This document shows, one piece after another, positions 46,743 through 56,100 of a stretch of 64,000 nucleotides of DNA. This DNA comes from UBA6627 sp965248675. GTDB lineage: Bacteria > Chloroflexota > Dehalococcoidia > UBA2979. The notes under the pieces were generated by a model that was given only the letters and a program-made list of their open reading frames with translations, had not been told where the DNA came from and did not search any database. Where the stretch lies: the NCBI GenBank assembly GCA_965248675.1, contig CBDFJZ010000005.1:186001-250000 (forward strand), given 5' to 3'. Positions within the stretch are counted from its first letter, which is position 1. Each line of letters begins with the position of its first letter. A program made the position numbers and the translations under genes.

Positions 46743-49568
46743 TTGTCCGAACAGTTCGTCGCGCTCGACCTCGAGACGACCGGGCTCAACCCGGAGGTCG
46801 ACGAGATCACGGAGATCGGCGCGACGCGCTTCGACCGCGACGGCGGCAGCGAGCAGTTCCACACGCTGGTCAACCCCGGGCGGTTGATTCCGCCTGAGAT
46901 CCAGCAACTGACGGGCATCTCCGACCGCGATGTCGCGGACGCGCCGCGGTTCGAGCGGATCGCGAGCGAGTTCGCCACCTTCGTCGGGAATCGCTCGATC
47001 GTCGGACAGAACGTCAAGTTCGACCTCAACTTCCTGTCGCGCGCCGGTATCGATCTGCCGGGGCCGGCCTACGACACCTGGGAGATCGCGTCGGTGCTGT
47101 TGCCGACCGCGGATCACCTCAATCTCGCGACACTGGCCGAACTGCTCGAGGTGCAGCCACGGGAGGCGCACCGAGCGCTGGCGGACGCGGAGACGACGCG
47201 CGACATCTTCCTCGCGCTGCTGCGGCGCTTCGAGGCGCTGCCGAGATCGCTGTTGAGCGAGCTGCACGACTTCGCCGCCGCGGCGCGCTGGACCGCCGCG
47301 ACGCTGATCGCGGAGGCGCTGCTGCGCGCCCCCGAGGCGCCCGCGATCGACGAGGCCGAGGCGGCGGCGATCGTCGAGAGGCTGCGCCAGCCACACCCGA
47401 TCGAGGCGGTGGAGCCGCTCGCGCCTCGGGACGATCCGGTCACGGTCCGCGCGGACGAGGTGGCCGGGGTCTTCGAGACGGCGGGACGCCGCGCGGATCT
47501 GTTCGCCGACTACGAGGCGCGCCCCGGGCAGGTGCAGATGGCGCGGGCCGTCGCGGGCCAGCTGACGCACGGCGGCGAGCTCGCGATCGAGGCGGGCACC
47601 GGTGTCGGGAAGTCGCTGGGGTACCTGGTGCCGGCGCTGCTGCACGCCGGCCGGAACCAGGACCGGGTCGTCGTCTCGACGCACACGATCAACCTCCAGG
47701 AGCAGCTCGCGCGTCACGACGTGCCGCTCGCGGCGGGGCTGATCGAGGCGTCCACCGGCGAGCCTGCCGACCAGCTTCGCGCATCGGTGCTGAAGGGGCG
47801 CAGCAACTACCTGTGCCTGGATCGCTGGACGCAGGCGCGTCTCGAGGCGCGGCCTCGGAACGAGCCGGAGGCGCGGCTGTTCGGGCGGATCGCGAATTGG
47901 CTGCCGAGCACGGAGACGGGCGACGTGGCCGAGCTGTACATGACCTCGGACGAGCAGCCGGCCTGGTCGCGGCTGTCCGCGGACGGGACCGACTGCCTCT
48001 CACGGCGCTGTTCGTTCGTCCGTGATGGGAGCTGCTTCCTGCTGCGCGCGCGGCAGCGGGCGGCCGGTGCGCACGTGGTGATCGTGAACCACGCGCTGCT
48101 GTTGGCGAACGCGGCGCGCGACGATCAACTGCTGCCGCCGTTCCGCCACCTGGTCGTCGACGAGGCGCACCGCCTGGAGGATGTGGCGACGCAGCACTTC
48201 GGTTCGTCGTTCAGCGCCCGCGACGCGCGCGGGTTGCTGGACCGCGCCGGACCGAACGAGCGCCACGGCGCGCTCGGGCTGGCGCGCCGTCTGCGGCAAG
48301 GGGAACTGAGCGCGTCGACGGCGGCGCTGTCGCCGGTCGCCGGATTCACCTCGCTCGCCGAGCAGATCGAACCGGCCGTGGCCGGCGGGCGCGACGCGCT
48401 GCGCACGCTCACGGAGACGCTACGCGACTTCGCGCGCGCCCAGTTCGAGGACGGCCGGTTGCCGAATCGCTACGAGCTGCCGCTGACACGCGGCGTCCGC
48501 TCTCAGCCGCAGTGGGAAGACATCGAGGAGACGGCGATCCAGCTCGACCTGGCGTTGCAGGTGCTGTCGAGCCGCCTCGGTGTGGTCGCCGACACCCTGG
48601 TGGCGGTGCCCGACAGCATCCCGGACGCGCGCGCGGTCGGACCGCTGGCGCTCGGGTTGCGCTCGACGGCGGAGGAGCTGCGCGGGGTGCTGAACCACGC
48701 GGTGCTCTCGCCGACGAAGGACGACGTGTCGTGGATGGTGATCGCCGACGGCGACATCCGGATCAACCTCGCGCCGCTCGACGTGGCGCCCCGGCTGCAG
48801 GCGGAGCTGTTCGACGGCCGTGAGTCGGTGCTGGCGACCAGCGCGACACTCCAGACCGGCGGTTCCTTCGCGTTCAGCCTGCGCCGGCTGGGCCTCGAGG
48901 AGGCCGAGACGCTGGTCGTGCCCTCGCCGTTCGACTTCCGGCGGGCGGTGCTGACGCTCGTCGTCGACGACCTGCCGCAGCCGGGGATGCCGGGCTACGA
49001 GTTCGCGCTGCACGAGGTGCTGTCGGACGCGACGCTGGCCGCCGGGGGACGAACGCTGAGTCTGTTCACGTCGCACGCCGCGTTGCGCGCGGCGGCGGAG
49101 ACGCTGCGCGAGGAGCTGTCGCCGCGGAACATCCGGGTGCTGGCGCAGCGGGTCGACGGATCACCGGCGCGGCTGCTGCGGATGCTGCAGGAGCAGCCGA
49201 AGACGGTGATCCTCGGGACGGCCGCGTTCTGGGAGGGCGTGGACGTGCCGGGCGAGGCGCTGTCGCAGATCGTGATCGCGCGGCTGCCGTTTCCCGTGCC
49301 GACCGACCCGGTATACGCGGGACGCGCGGAGCAGTTCCAGGATCCGTTCGCCGAGTTCGCGCTGCCGCAGTCGGTACTCCGCTTCCGCCAGGGGTTCGGG
49401 CGGCTGATCCGTCGCACGACGGATCGTGGGGTGTTCCTGATCGCCGATAGCCGGGTGGCACGCCGTGACTACGGCGCTGCCTTCCTCGAGGGGTTGCCGG
49501 ACACGGAGCTGCGGCGACTGAAGGCGGACGAGGTCGCAGCCGCGGTGGCGGACTGGCTCGCGCCGTGA
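46743..49568 (+). CDS. DinG-family helicase fused to a DnaQ-like exonuclease
   Basis: 941 residues. Residues 1-170 are a DEDDh 3'-5' exonuclease (FVALDLETTGLNP, VGQNVKFDLNFLSRAGI, HRALADAETT). From about 260, a superfamily 2 XPD/DinG-type helicase: Walker A AIEAGTGVGKS, the Fe-S cysteines in CLDRW...DCLSRRC...GSC, Walker B VVDEAHRL, and motif VI QGFGRLIRR. TTG 46743 has GAGGAG upstream and homology starts at once. This fusion (often called DinG/exonuclease) appears in Firmicutes and Chloroflexota and is linked to DNA repair. The four clustered cysteines show a probable intact cluster. Confidence 0.93.
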   Translation: MSEQFVALDLETTGLNPEVDEITEIGATRFDRDGGSEQFHTLVNPGRLIPPEIQQLTGISDRDVADAPRFERIASEFATFVGNRSIVGQNVKFDLNFLSRAGIDLPGPAYDTWEIASVLLPTADHLNLATLAELLEVQPREAHRALADAETTRDIFLALLRRFEALPRSLLSELHDFAAAARWTAATLIAEALLRAPEAPAIDEAEAAAIVERLRQPHPIEAVEPLAPRDDPVTVRADEVAGVFETAGRRADLFADYEARPGQVQMARAVAGQLTHGGELAIEAGTGVGKSLGYLVPALLHAGRNQDRVVVSTHTINLQEQLARHDVPLAAGLIEASTGEPADQLRASVLKGRSNYLCLDRWTQARLEARPRNEPEARLFGRIANWLPSTETGDVAELYMTSDEQPAWSRLSADGTDCLSRRCSFVRDGSCFLLRARQRAAGAHVVIVNHALLLANAARDDQLLPPFRHLVVDEAHRLEDVATQHFGSSFSARDARGLLDRAGPNERHGALGLARRLRQGELSASTAALSPVAGFTSLAEQIEPAVAGGRDALRTLTETLRDFARAQFEDGRLPNRYELPLTRGVRSQPQWEDIEETAIQLDLALQVLSSRLGVVADTLVAVPDSIPDARAVGPLALGLRSTAEELRGVLNHAVLSPTKDDVSWMVIADGDIRINLAPLDVAPRLQAELFDGRESVLATSATLQTGGSFAFSLRRLGLEEAETLVVPSPFDFRRAVLTLVVDDLPQPGMPGYEFALHEVLSDATLAAGGRTLSLFTSHAALRAAAETLREELSPRNIRVLAQRVDGSPARLLRMLQEQPKTVILGTAAFWEGVDVPGEALSQIVIARLPFPVPTDPVYAGRAEQFQDPFAEFALPQSVLRFRQGFGRLIRRTTDRGVFLIADSRVARRDYGAAFLEGLPDTELRRLKADEVAAAVADWLAP

Positions 49569-50026
49569 GCGGCGTCTGGGCGCGCCTCGGCGGCGTCTCG
49601 GTCGTGCCAACGGACAGCTTTGACCTCGAGCAGCGGCCTGGACTGCGCCAGGCGTATGCGGACGGCATCGAGCGCGGCTTCGAGGGTGATCTGCCGAAGC
49701 TTCCGGAGGCCACCGAGCGGTACCTGCTGCGCGCGCGCTCCTCGGACGTCGGGCTGCTGGCGTTGCTTCGCGACCGTCCGACGGCGGGTGACACGTCGGT
49801 GCTGGCGATCGCCGTCGATCCGGAGTGGCGCGGTAACGCGTTCGCGACGAAGGCGCTGCTCGCGGTGGAGCGGCGCCTGCTCAGAGGAGATACGGGGCGC
49901 CTCGTGGTGCGCGTGCCGCGGACGAACGGCCGTGGTCTGTACTTCATGCTGCGCGCCGGGTTCACGCCGCTCGCCGGGACGCCCGGTGACGATGCGTCGT
50001 GGTTTGCCCGTGGTGGAAGTCGCTAA
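49565..50026 (+). CDS. GNAT-family N-acetyltransferase
   Basis: 153 residues. VLAIAVDPEWRGNAFATKAL is the acetyl-CoA-binding motif A, with LVVRVPRTNGRGLYFMLRAG downstream, the usual C-terminal strand-helix. GTG 49565 overlaps the DinG stop as GTGA. The substrate is not identifiable. A nested hairpin follows. Confidence 0.85.
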   Translation: MSGVWARLGGVSVVPTDSFDLEQRPGLRQAYADGIERGFEGDLPKLPEATERYLLRARSSDVGLLALLRDRPTAGDTSVLAIAVDPEWRGNAFATKALLAVERRLLRGDTGRLVVRVPRTNGRGLYFMLRAGFTPLAGTPGDDASWFARGGSR

Positions 50027-50032
50027 TTGTTG

Positions 50033-50087
50033 CTCCTGAATTGTTTCGTGGCTGACGGCAGATTCCGTCGTCCGGCGGCTTCAGGAG
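50033..50087. terminator. Nested inverted repeat between convergent genes
   Basis: CTCCTGAA (50033-50040) pairs with TTCAGGAG (50080-50087), enclosing a GACGG...CCGTC hairpin (50054-50069). It lies between the GNAT gene and the stop of the minus-strand operon, so it could end transcripts from both sides. Confidence 0.5.
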
Positions 50088-50138
50088 AACGATGAAATCA
50101 TCATCAGCCGGCCGGGCGATGACGAGTTAATCGTCTGA

Positions 50139-50495
50139 TCACTCGCGATCGGCGCGCGTGGCGCGCCGCCGCTCGCGGGAGCGCGCGAGCGTCCGGCGCA
50201 TGAAGGCTCGGTACCAGCGGGCCACCAGCAGCGCGACGCCGATCGCCATCACGAGATGGAAGAGGTCCAGCTCATCCGGCGACAGTGCGCTGGCGGCGAC
50301 CCGCTCGAGGAATGTCCCCAGCAGCAGCGCGAGGACCAGCGCGGCCTTGCCGCAGCCTCCGCCGCTCGCCGCCGGCGGTTCGACGCCCTCGGCGCGCTTC
50401 GCCTCGTCTGTGGTCGCCTGGTCGACGGCTACCGCGGGCGGGGCGGGGGCCGCTGGTCGTCGACGGCGTCGCCGCGAGGGGCGGCGCGAGCCCAC
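50139..50495 (-). CDS. Small protein with one or two membrane segments
   Basis: 118 residues from GTG 50495. A basic N-terminus (SRRRRRRPAAPAPPAVAVDQ) and a disordered acidic stretch precede two hydrophobic segments (CGKAALVLALLLGTFLERVA, LDLFHLVMAIGVALLVARWY), then a basic C-terminus. GTG shares one base with the stop of the zinc-finger gene, so it ends the cca-zinc finger-membrane operon. Family not recognised. Confidence 0.65.
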   Translation of the reverse strand: MGSRRPSRRRRRRPAAPAPPAVAVDQATTDEAKRAEGVEPPAASGGGCGKAALVLALLLGTFLERVAASALSPDELDLFHLVMAIGVALLVARWYRAFMRRTLARSRERRRATRADRE

Positions 50496-50908
50496 TAGCG
50501 GTTGATCCGGCGATAGCGGCGCGCTCGTGGCGCGCGGGCGCGGCGAGGTGGCGCCTCGCGGGCTTGAGGCGCCGGAGCGGTGGGAGCGGGCGCGGCGGCG
50601 GGTGCAGGAATGGGAGGCGCGTTGGAGGGGAGCAGCAGCCCGCCCGGCGCCGCGAGCTGATCGAGCGCGGCACGCGGGTCGGTCGGGTTCGCGGAGATCT
50701 CGGCGTCGAGCTGAGCAATGCAGGACTCGCACCAGAACTCAACCCCCTGAGTCGGGCCGATGATCGCGTCGCCGCAGTCGCGGTGCTCGTCGCTGTTGTA
50801 GGGGTTCAGGTGAAACGCTCGGCCGCAGGAAAGGCACTCGGAGAGGAGGCGAGGGTCGTCCGCGCCCTCGCCGCAGATCGCGCAATCAGCCGTCGCTTCA
50901 CTGGTCAT
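50495..50908 (-). CDS. RING/PHD-like zinc-finger protein
   Basis: 137 residues. The first 65 form a cross-brace-like cysteine/histidine array: CAIC (residues 9-12), CLSC (25-28), a histidine in CGRAFHLNP, DEHRDCGD, and CESC (62-65). This pattern and spacing resemble RING or PHD treble-clef domains, rare in bacteria. The remainder is a Pro/Ala linker and a strongly basic tail (REAPPRRARAPRARRYRRIN), probably nucleic-acid or membrane-surface binding. GGAGG precedes ATG 50908, which overlaps the cca stop by four bases. Function unknown; a scaffold rather than an enzyme is most likely. Confidence 0.75.
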   Translation of the reverse strand: MTSEATADCAICGEGADDPRLLSECLSCGRAFHLNPYNSDEHRDCGDAIIGPTQGVEFWCESCIAQLDAEISANPTDPRAALDQLAAPGGLLLPSNAPPIPAPAAAPAPTAPAPQAREAPPRRARAPRARRYRRINR

Positions 50909-52137
50909 GGGGAGACCTCCGGCCGGTCCAGATGGCGTCGCACGAGCATGCGGGCCTCGGCGGCTGAGCCGAGCGTGCCGAGGTAGCGCCCTCGGCGCAA
51001 GCAGCCGAGCCACGCGCCGAGCGTCGGTCCCTCTTCGATGCCGATCGCGATCAGCTCACGGGGCGCGAGGTGCGGGCGGGTGCGTCCCCAGCGTTGCAAC
51101 TCTCGCTGCAGATCGGCTTGTTCGGCACTCAGCCAGCGTGCGGCGGCGCGCGCGTCCTCTCCGCTGTCGGTCAACGCCTCGAGGCGTTCGGGATCGGGGT
51201 CGCCGGTCGCGAGCAGCGAGCGGGCGTCGCTCACCGCGCGCGACGCGGCGCTGGGTGCGTTTAGCCGGGCGAGGGCGGCGCGGGCGGCGTCGGGCTCGCG
51301 TGTCGCGAGGAGCACGGCCGCGAGGCGGTTCGTGGACAGCGGACGCCAGCGGTGTCGAAGCGCGTCGCGGGAGGCATCGGAGAGCGCGAGCGCCTCGCTC
51401 GTCGCCTCGAGGACGTGCCACTCCTCGAGCAGCGCGAGCGTGCGACCGGCGCGCCCTCGTTCGGCGATCAGCGCGAATTCGCTCCAGAGCCGGTCGCCGG
51501 AGATCGCGTCGAGCCAGCGGCTACCTTCGAGGATGCTCACGCGCGTCGAGCTGGTCGGGCGCAGATCGCGGTGCGCGCTGAGGCGCGCCGCGCGCCAGAG
51601 GCGGGTGGCGTCGTCCTCGAACGAGCGGTGGTGCAGCAGCTCGAAGCGGCCGGCCGCGAGGTGCGCGAGCCCATCGAACGGATCGAGGATTTCGCCGCGG
51701 CGCGGACCGGTGAGGCCGAGCGCGATCGCGTTCACGCTGAAATCACGGCGCTCCAGATCAAGCTCGATCGGAGCGCCGAGGGACACCGCGGGCAGCGCCC
51801 CTGGTTCCTCGTAGCGTTCAGCGCGGAGGGTCGCGAGGTCGAGGCGCTCGCTTCCGACGACGACGGATGCGGTGCCAAAGCGTGCTTCGGAGTCGAGCGA
51901 GCCGCCGGTCGCCGAGGCAACGGCGAGCGCGAGCGCCCCAGCGTCGCGGTCGACGGCGAGGTCGAGGTCGACGAGTCGGTGTCCGGTCGCGGCGTCGCGT
52001 ACGGTGCCGCCGACGGCCCAGAGTTCGAGCCCGCGTTGATCGGCCGCGGAACAGGCGGTTTCCAGCAGAGGGCGCGCCGTCGGCGAGAGCGAACGAGGCA
52101 GAGAGTGTATGTTAGGTGGCGTAAGCGGATTAGCCAT
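50905..52137 (-). CDS. cca: CCA tRNA nucleotidyltransferase / poly(A) polymerase family
   Basis: 410 residues. The class II nucleotidyltransferase head has GGTVRD followed by DLDLAVDRD, the metal-binding DxD. A flexible-loop EARFGTASVVVGSERLDLAT and DLERRDFSVNAIALGL motif C follow; helical body and tail are less conserved. It adds or repairs the CCA end of tRNA, although the tRNAs here already encode CCA. ATG 52137 is preferred over upstream codons. It is first in an operon with the zinc-finger and membrane genes. Confidence 0.9.
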   Translation of the reverse strand: MANPLTPPNIHSLPRSLSPTARPLLETACSAADQRGLELWAVGGTVRDAATGHRLVDLDLAVDRDAGALALAVASATGGSLDSEARFGTASVVVGSERLDLATLRAERYEEPGALPAVSLGAPIELDLERRDFSVNAIALGLTGPRRGEILDPFDGLAHLAAGRFELLHHRSFEDDATRLWRAARLSAHRDLRPTSSTRVSILEGSRWLDAISGDRLWSEFALIAERGRAGRTLALLEEWHVLEATSEALALSDASRDALRHRWRPLSTNRLAAVLLATREPDAARAALARLNAPSAASRAVSDARSLLATGDPDPERLEALTDSGEDARAAARWLSAEQADLQRELQRWGRTRPHLAPRELIAIGIEEGPTLGAWLGCLRRGRYLGTLGSAAEARMLVRRHLDRPEVSP

Positions 52138-52258
52138 TTCTTGACACCACTGAACGGCGTTCCTAGCATGTCCTGACTGAGTCGGTCCGGGCCAAGCAAC
52201 TGGCCTCGATTCGACGCAATCGTACGCATGGTGGGGCGCGTACGCTGGGAGATCAGGC

Positions 52259-53143
52259 GTGAACGCCACCCTGCGCGCCCCAGCGGAGCCTGGTCAGAAC
52301 GCAGCGGAGCCTGGTCAGAACGCGTTCGCCTCCCCCGAGGTTGGTGCCGTGGCCGCGGATCCGGATTCCAACCGCAGCACGGGCGGGCCGATGGAGCTGG
52401 CTGCGCTCGAGGCGCAGCTCGACGTCTCGTTCGGCGATCCGTCGCTGCTCCGTACCGCGCTGACACACCCCTCCTACGCCAACGAGCACCCCGAGGACGC
52501 CAGCGAAGACAACGAGCGCCTCGAGTTCCTTGGCGATGCCGTGCTGGGGATGATCGTCGCGCGCACGCTCTACCAGCGATACCCGGAAGTCACCGAAGGC
52601 CGCCTCACCGAGTGGCGGGCCTACCTCGTCTGCGGTCCGACGCTGTCGCGCATCGCCCAGTCGCTGGACCTCGGACGCTGGCTGCGCCTCGGACGCGGTG
52701 AGGATCAGACGGGCGGACGCGAACGCGAAGGCAACCTCGAGCGGGTGTTCGAGGCGGTGGTCGGGGCGATCTATCTCGACGCAGGCCTCGAGGCGGCGCG
52801 CGCCTTCGTGCGCACGAGCCTGGCCGACGACCTCGCCACGTTGGAGATGAGCCCGGACGCGCTGAACCCGAAGGGCGCGCTGCAGGAGTTGGTGCAACAG
52901 CTCGGGCATGCCGAGGGCGACAACGGCGCCCGTCCGGAGTACGTGCTTCTGGCGGAAACCGGGCCGGATCACCTCCGCCACTACGAGGTTGCGGTCGAAA
53001 TCGATGGCGAGGCGCTCGGGCAGGGCGCAGGCGCCAGCAAGCAGCAAGCAGAGAAAGAGGCGGCCGCGCAAGCGCTGGCAGCGCTACGGGCACGCCTCGA
53101 TGAGTCAGACGAGCAGTCGCGCGGGGCGACCGAAGGGGGATAA
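52259..53143 (+). CDS. rnc: Ribonuclease III
   Basis: About 294 residues, or 250 if ATG 52391 is used. The catalytic signature is NERLEFLGDAVLGMIVARTL, the second metal site ERVFEAVVGAIYLDAG, and a double-stranded RNA-binding domain (PKGALQELVQQLGHAEGDNG to SKQQAEKEAAAQALAAL) ends the protein. The first 44 residues from GTG 52259 contain a perfect tandem 21-base repeat giving AEPGQNA twice, a poor N-terminus, so ATG 52391 is a fair alternative. RNase III processes rRNA and other duplex RNAs. It is directly upstream of smc, the classical rnc-smc-ftsY order. Confidence 0.94.
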   Translation: MNATLRAPAEPGQNAAEPGQNAFASPEVGAVAADPDSNRSTGGPMELAALEAQLDVSFGDPSLLRTALTHPSYANEHPEDASEDNERLEFLGDAVLGMIVARTLYQRYPEVTEGRLTEWRAYLVCGPTLSRIAQSLDLGRWLRLGRGEDQTGGREREGNLERVFEAVVGAIYLDAGLEAARAFVRTSLADDLATLEMSPDALNPKGALQELVQQLGHAEGDNGARPEYVLLAETGPDHLRHYEVAVEIDGEALGQGAGASKQQAEKEAAAQALAALRARLDESDEQSRGATEGG

Positions 53144-53147
53144 CCAG

Positions 53148-56100
53148 GTGTACCTGCGACGACTGGAGGTTCACGGGTTCAAGGCGTTCGCCGACCGGCA
53201 GCGCTTCGAGTTCGGGGACGGGATGAGCGTGATCGTCGGACCGAACGGATCCGGCAAGTCGAACGTCGCGGACGCGATCCGCTGGGCGCTGGGCGAACAG
53301 TCGGCGCGCCAGATCCGCGCCCGCAAGACGGAGGATGTGATCTTCTCCGGCTCGGACAGGCGTCGCCAGATGGGGATGGCCGAGGTCACGCTCACGCTCG
53401 ACAACACCGACGGTTGGATGCCCATCGACTTCAACGAGGTCTCGGTCACCCGCCGCGCGCACCGGTCCGGCGACAGCGAGTACCTGATCAACGGCCAGCA
53501 GGTCCGGCTCAGCGACGTGCTCGATCTGTTCCGCCGGGCGCAGGTCGGGCAGAACTCGTACGCGCACATGTCGCAGGGCCTCGTGGACGAGGTGCTGGCG
53601 TTGCGACCGGGCGAGCGCCGCGAGCTGATCGAGGAGGCGGCCGACCTGCGGCGCCACCGCCGTCAGCTCACGCTCTCGGAGCGTCGCCTGACCGAGACGC
53701 GCGACAACCTCGGTCACGTGCGAATGCTGATCCGCGAGGTCGAGCCACGGCTGCGGCAGCTCGCGCGGCAGTCGCGCAAGGCGGAGCGTTACCAGGGCTT
53801 CGCCTCGGAGCTGTCGGACGCGCTGCAGGTCTACCTGGAGCACGAGCTGCGCGACGCGACCGATGCGCAGACGGCCGCGCAGGCGGCCCACGATCAGCGC
53901 TCACGCGCCTTCAGCGAGGCGAGCTCGAAGATGGAACAACTCGAACGGCGCCTGGAAGGCCTGGCGACCGCGCTCGAGGAGCATCGAGCCTCGCTCGAGC
54001 GAGCACAGACCGGTGAGCGCGAACTCGCCGAGGAGGGGCTCCGGCTCGAGCAGGCGGTCGCCCTCGCGGAGCAGCGGTTGCAGTTGATCGGCGCGCGGCG
54101 GACCGAGCTCGAGGTGTCGCTCGCGGCGGCGCCCGCCGGCGCCGAGGAGCCGGACGATGACCAGACCGTGCTCGCGAACCTTGCGGCGACCGTCGAACAG
54201 GCGCGGAACACGCTCGCGCGCGAGCGCGAAGCGCTGACCGCGGCCGACGAGACCACCCGCTCGACGCTCCGCGAGCTGGCTGAGGCCGAGGCGCGCCGCG
54301 CCCGCCTCGAGGTCGAGCGGGAGGACGCGGAGCGGGGGATCGCCGAGCAGTCGCGCGAACGCGCGCGGCGCGGGCACGAGCGGGGCGCCGCCGGGGAGCG
54401 GTTCGAGGAGCTGAGCGTGGATCTGCGCGCGTACCGGCAGCGCTCGCCGGAACGACGGCGCCTGGCGCTGCGGCTGGCACAGCGGGCGACCGAAGCGCGT
54501 CGCAAGCGTGACACGGCCGAGGCCACGCTGGAGCGCGCGCAACTCGATCAGGAGCAAACGGCACGGCAGCTCCGAGACGCCGAGGCCGAACACGGAGCGC
54601 TGGTGCAGCGCCGCGAGCTGCTGGAGCAGCTCACGTATAGCCTCGAGACCGCGCAGGGAGCGTCGCGCGCGGTGATCGAGGCGGGGAACGCGACGCCGCC
54701 CAACCGCGAAGAACCGCTCGAGGGCGTGGTCAATCTGCTGAGCCGGCTGATCCGCGTGCCGAACGGCCTCGAAGCGGCGATCGAATCCGCGCTGGCGGAG
54801 CATCTGTCGGCGATCGTCGTTGAGCGCGAGGCCGATGCCCTCGAAGCGATCGAGTATCTGCGGTCCGAAGAGGCCGGCGCGGCCACCGTTTACCCGCTGG
54901 ATCGGGTGGAGCACGTCTTCCCCGTCAACCTGTTCAACGAGCGCGGCGTGATCGGCGTCGCCGCCCGCCTCGTGCGGACGGATCAGCAGTACCGGCCGTT
55001 GATCGACACGCTGCTGGGCCGGGTGATCGTGGTGGACGACCTGAAGGTCGCGCAGCGGATGGTGCGGCGCGGCCTCGGATCGGTCGTGACCAGGGACGGC
55101 ATCCTGCTGCGCCCGAACGGGTCGATCTACGGCGGCCGCAGCGGCGCGGGGTCGGAGCAGTTCGGGCTGCGCCGCGAGCTGGAGGCACTGCCGGAGTACA
55201 TCGACGGCGCGGAACAGCGACTGAACGTCGCACGCGAGCGCGCGGCGCGTGCCGAGCGCGTCGTGACCGATGCGCGGGCCGTGATCGTGACCGTGCGCGA
55301 CGACCTCGATGCCGTCGACATCGAGGTGCGCGGCTCTGACCAGGAGCGCGCGCGCGAACGGCGTGCCCACGGTCAGGTGTTGTCGGAGCTGCGTGCGCTG
55401 CGCGCGGTGATCGACCGCGACGAGCGCGCGGAAGAAATCGCGGCCGAGACGCGGCAACGCCTCGATGAGTCCGAGCAGGGACTCTCGGCGCTCGCGGTCG
55501 ACATCGACGGGCTGCGCGACCGGTCGTCGTCGATCGCGGTCGAGCGCGACGCGGTGTCAGCACGCCTCGATGAGGCGACGCAGACGCTGGCCTCGCGTGA
55601 GGCGGAGCATCGTGCCGAGACGGCGCGGCGTCGCGAGCGCGAGGACGAGCGGCGGCGCATCCGCGAGCAGCTCGAGCAGCAGCGGAGCCAGCTCGGGACG
55701 CTGACGCGCGAGCAGCAGGACCTCGAGCTGTCGTTGCAGGACTACCGGGCGCGGCTGGCGAACCACCGGCGCGCACGCACCGACGCGCAGGAGGCCGTGG
55801 GGCCGGCTCACGCCGCGGTCGCGGAGCGCGAGGAGGAGGAGCGCGAGCTGGCGACGTCCAGGCACGACGTACAGCGCGCGCTGCTCGAGACTGAGCGCCA
55901 GATGCTGACGAGCGAGGCGACGGTGCGCGAGCAGGCGCTACGCGTGCAGCAGCTCCGGGAACAGGTCGACGAGGAGGGGATGGAGGTCCACGACGACGGC
56001 TCGGTGCGACCGCGCCCGAACCTCGAATCCGCCGAAGCCCTCGAGACGGCCGTCGCCGAAGAGCTCGGCGACGACGGGGAGGGCGAGGACGAGACTGACG

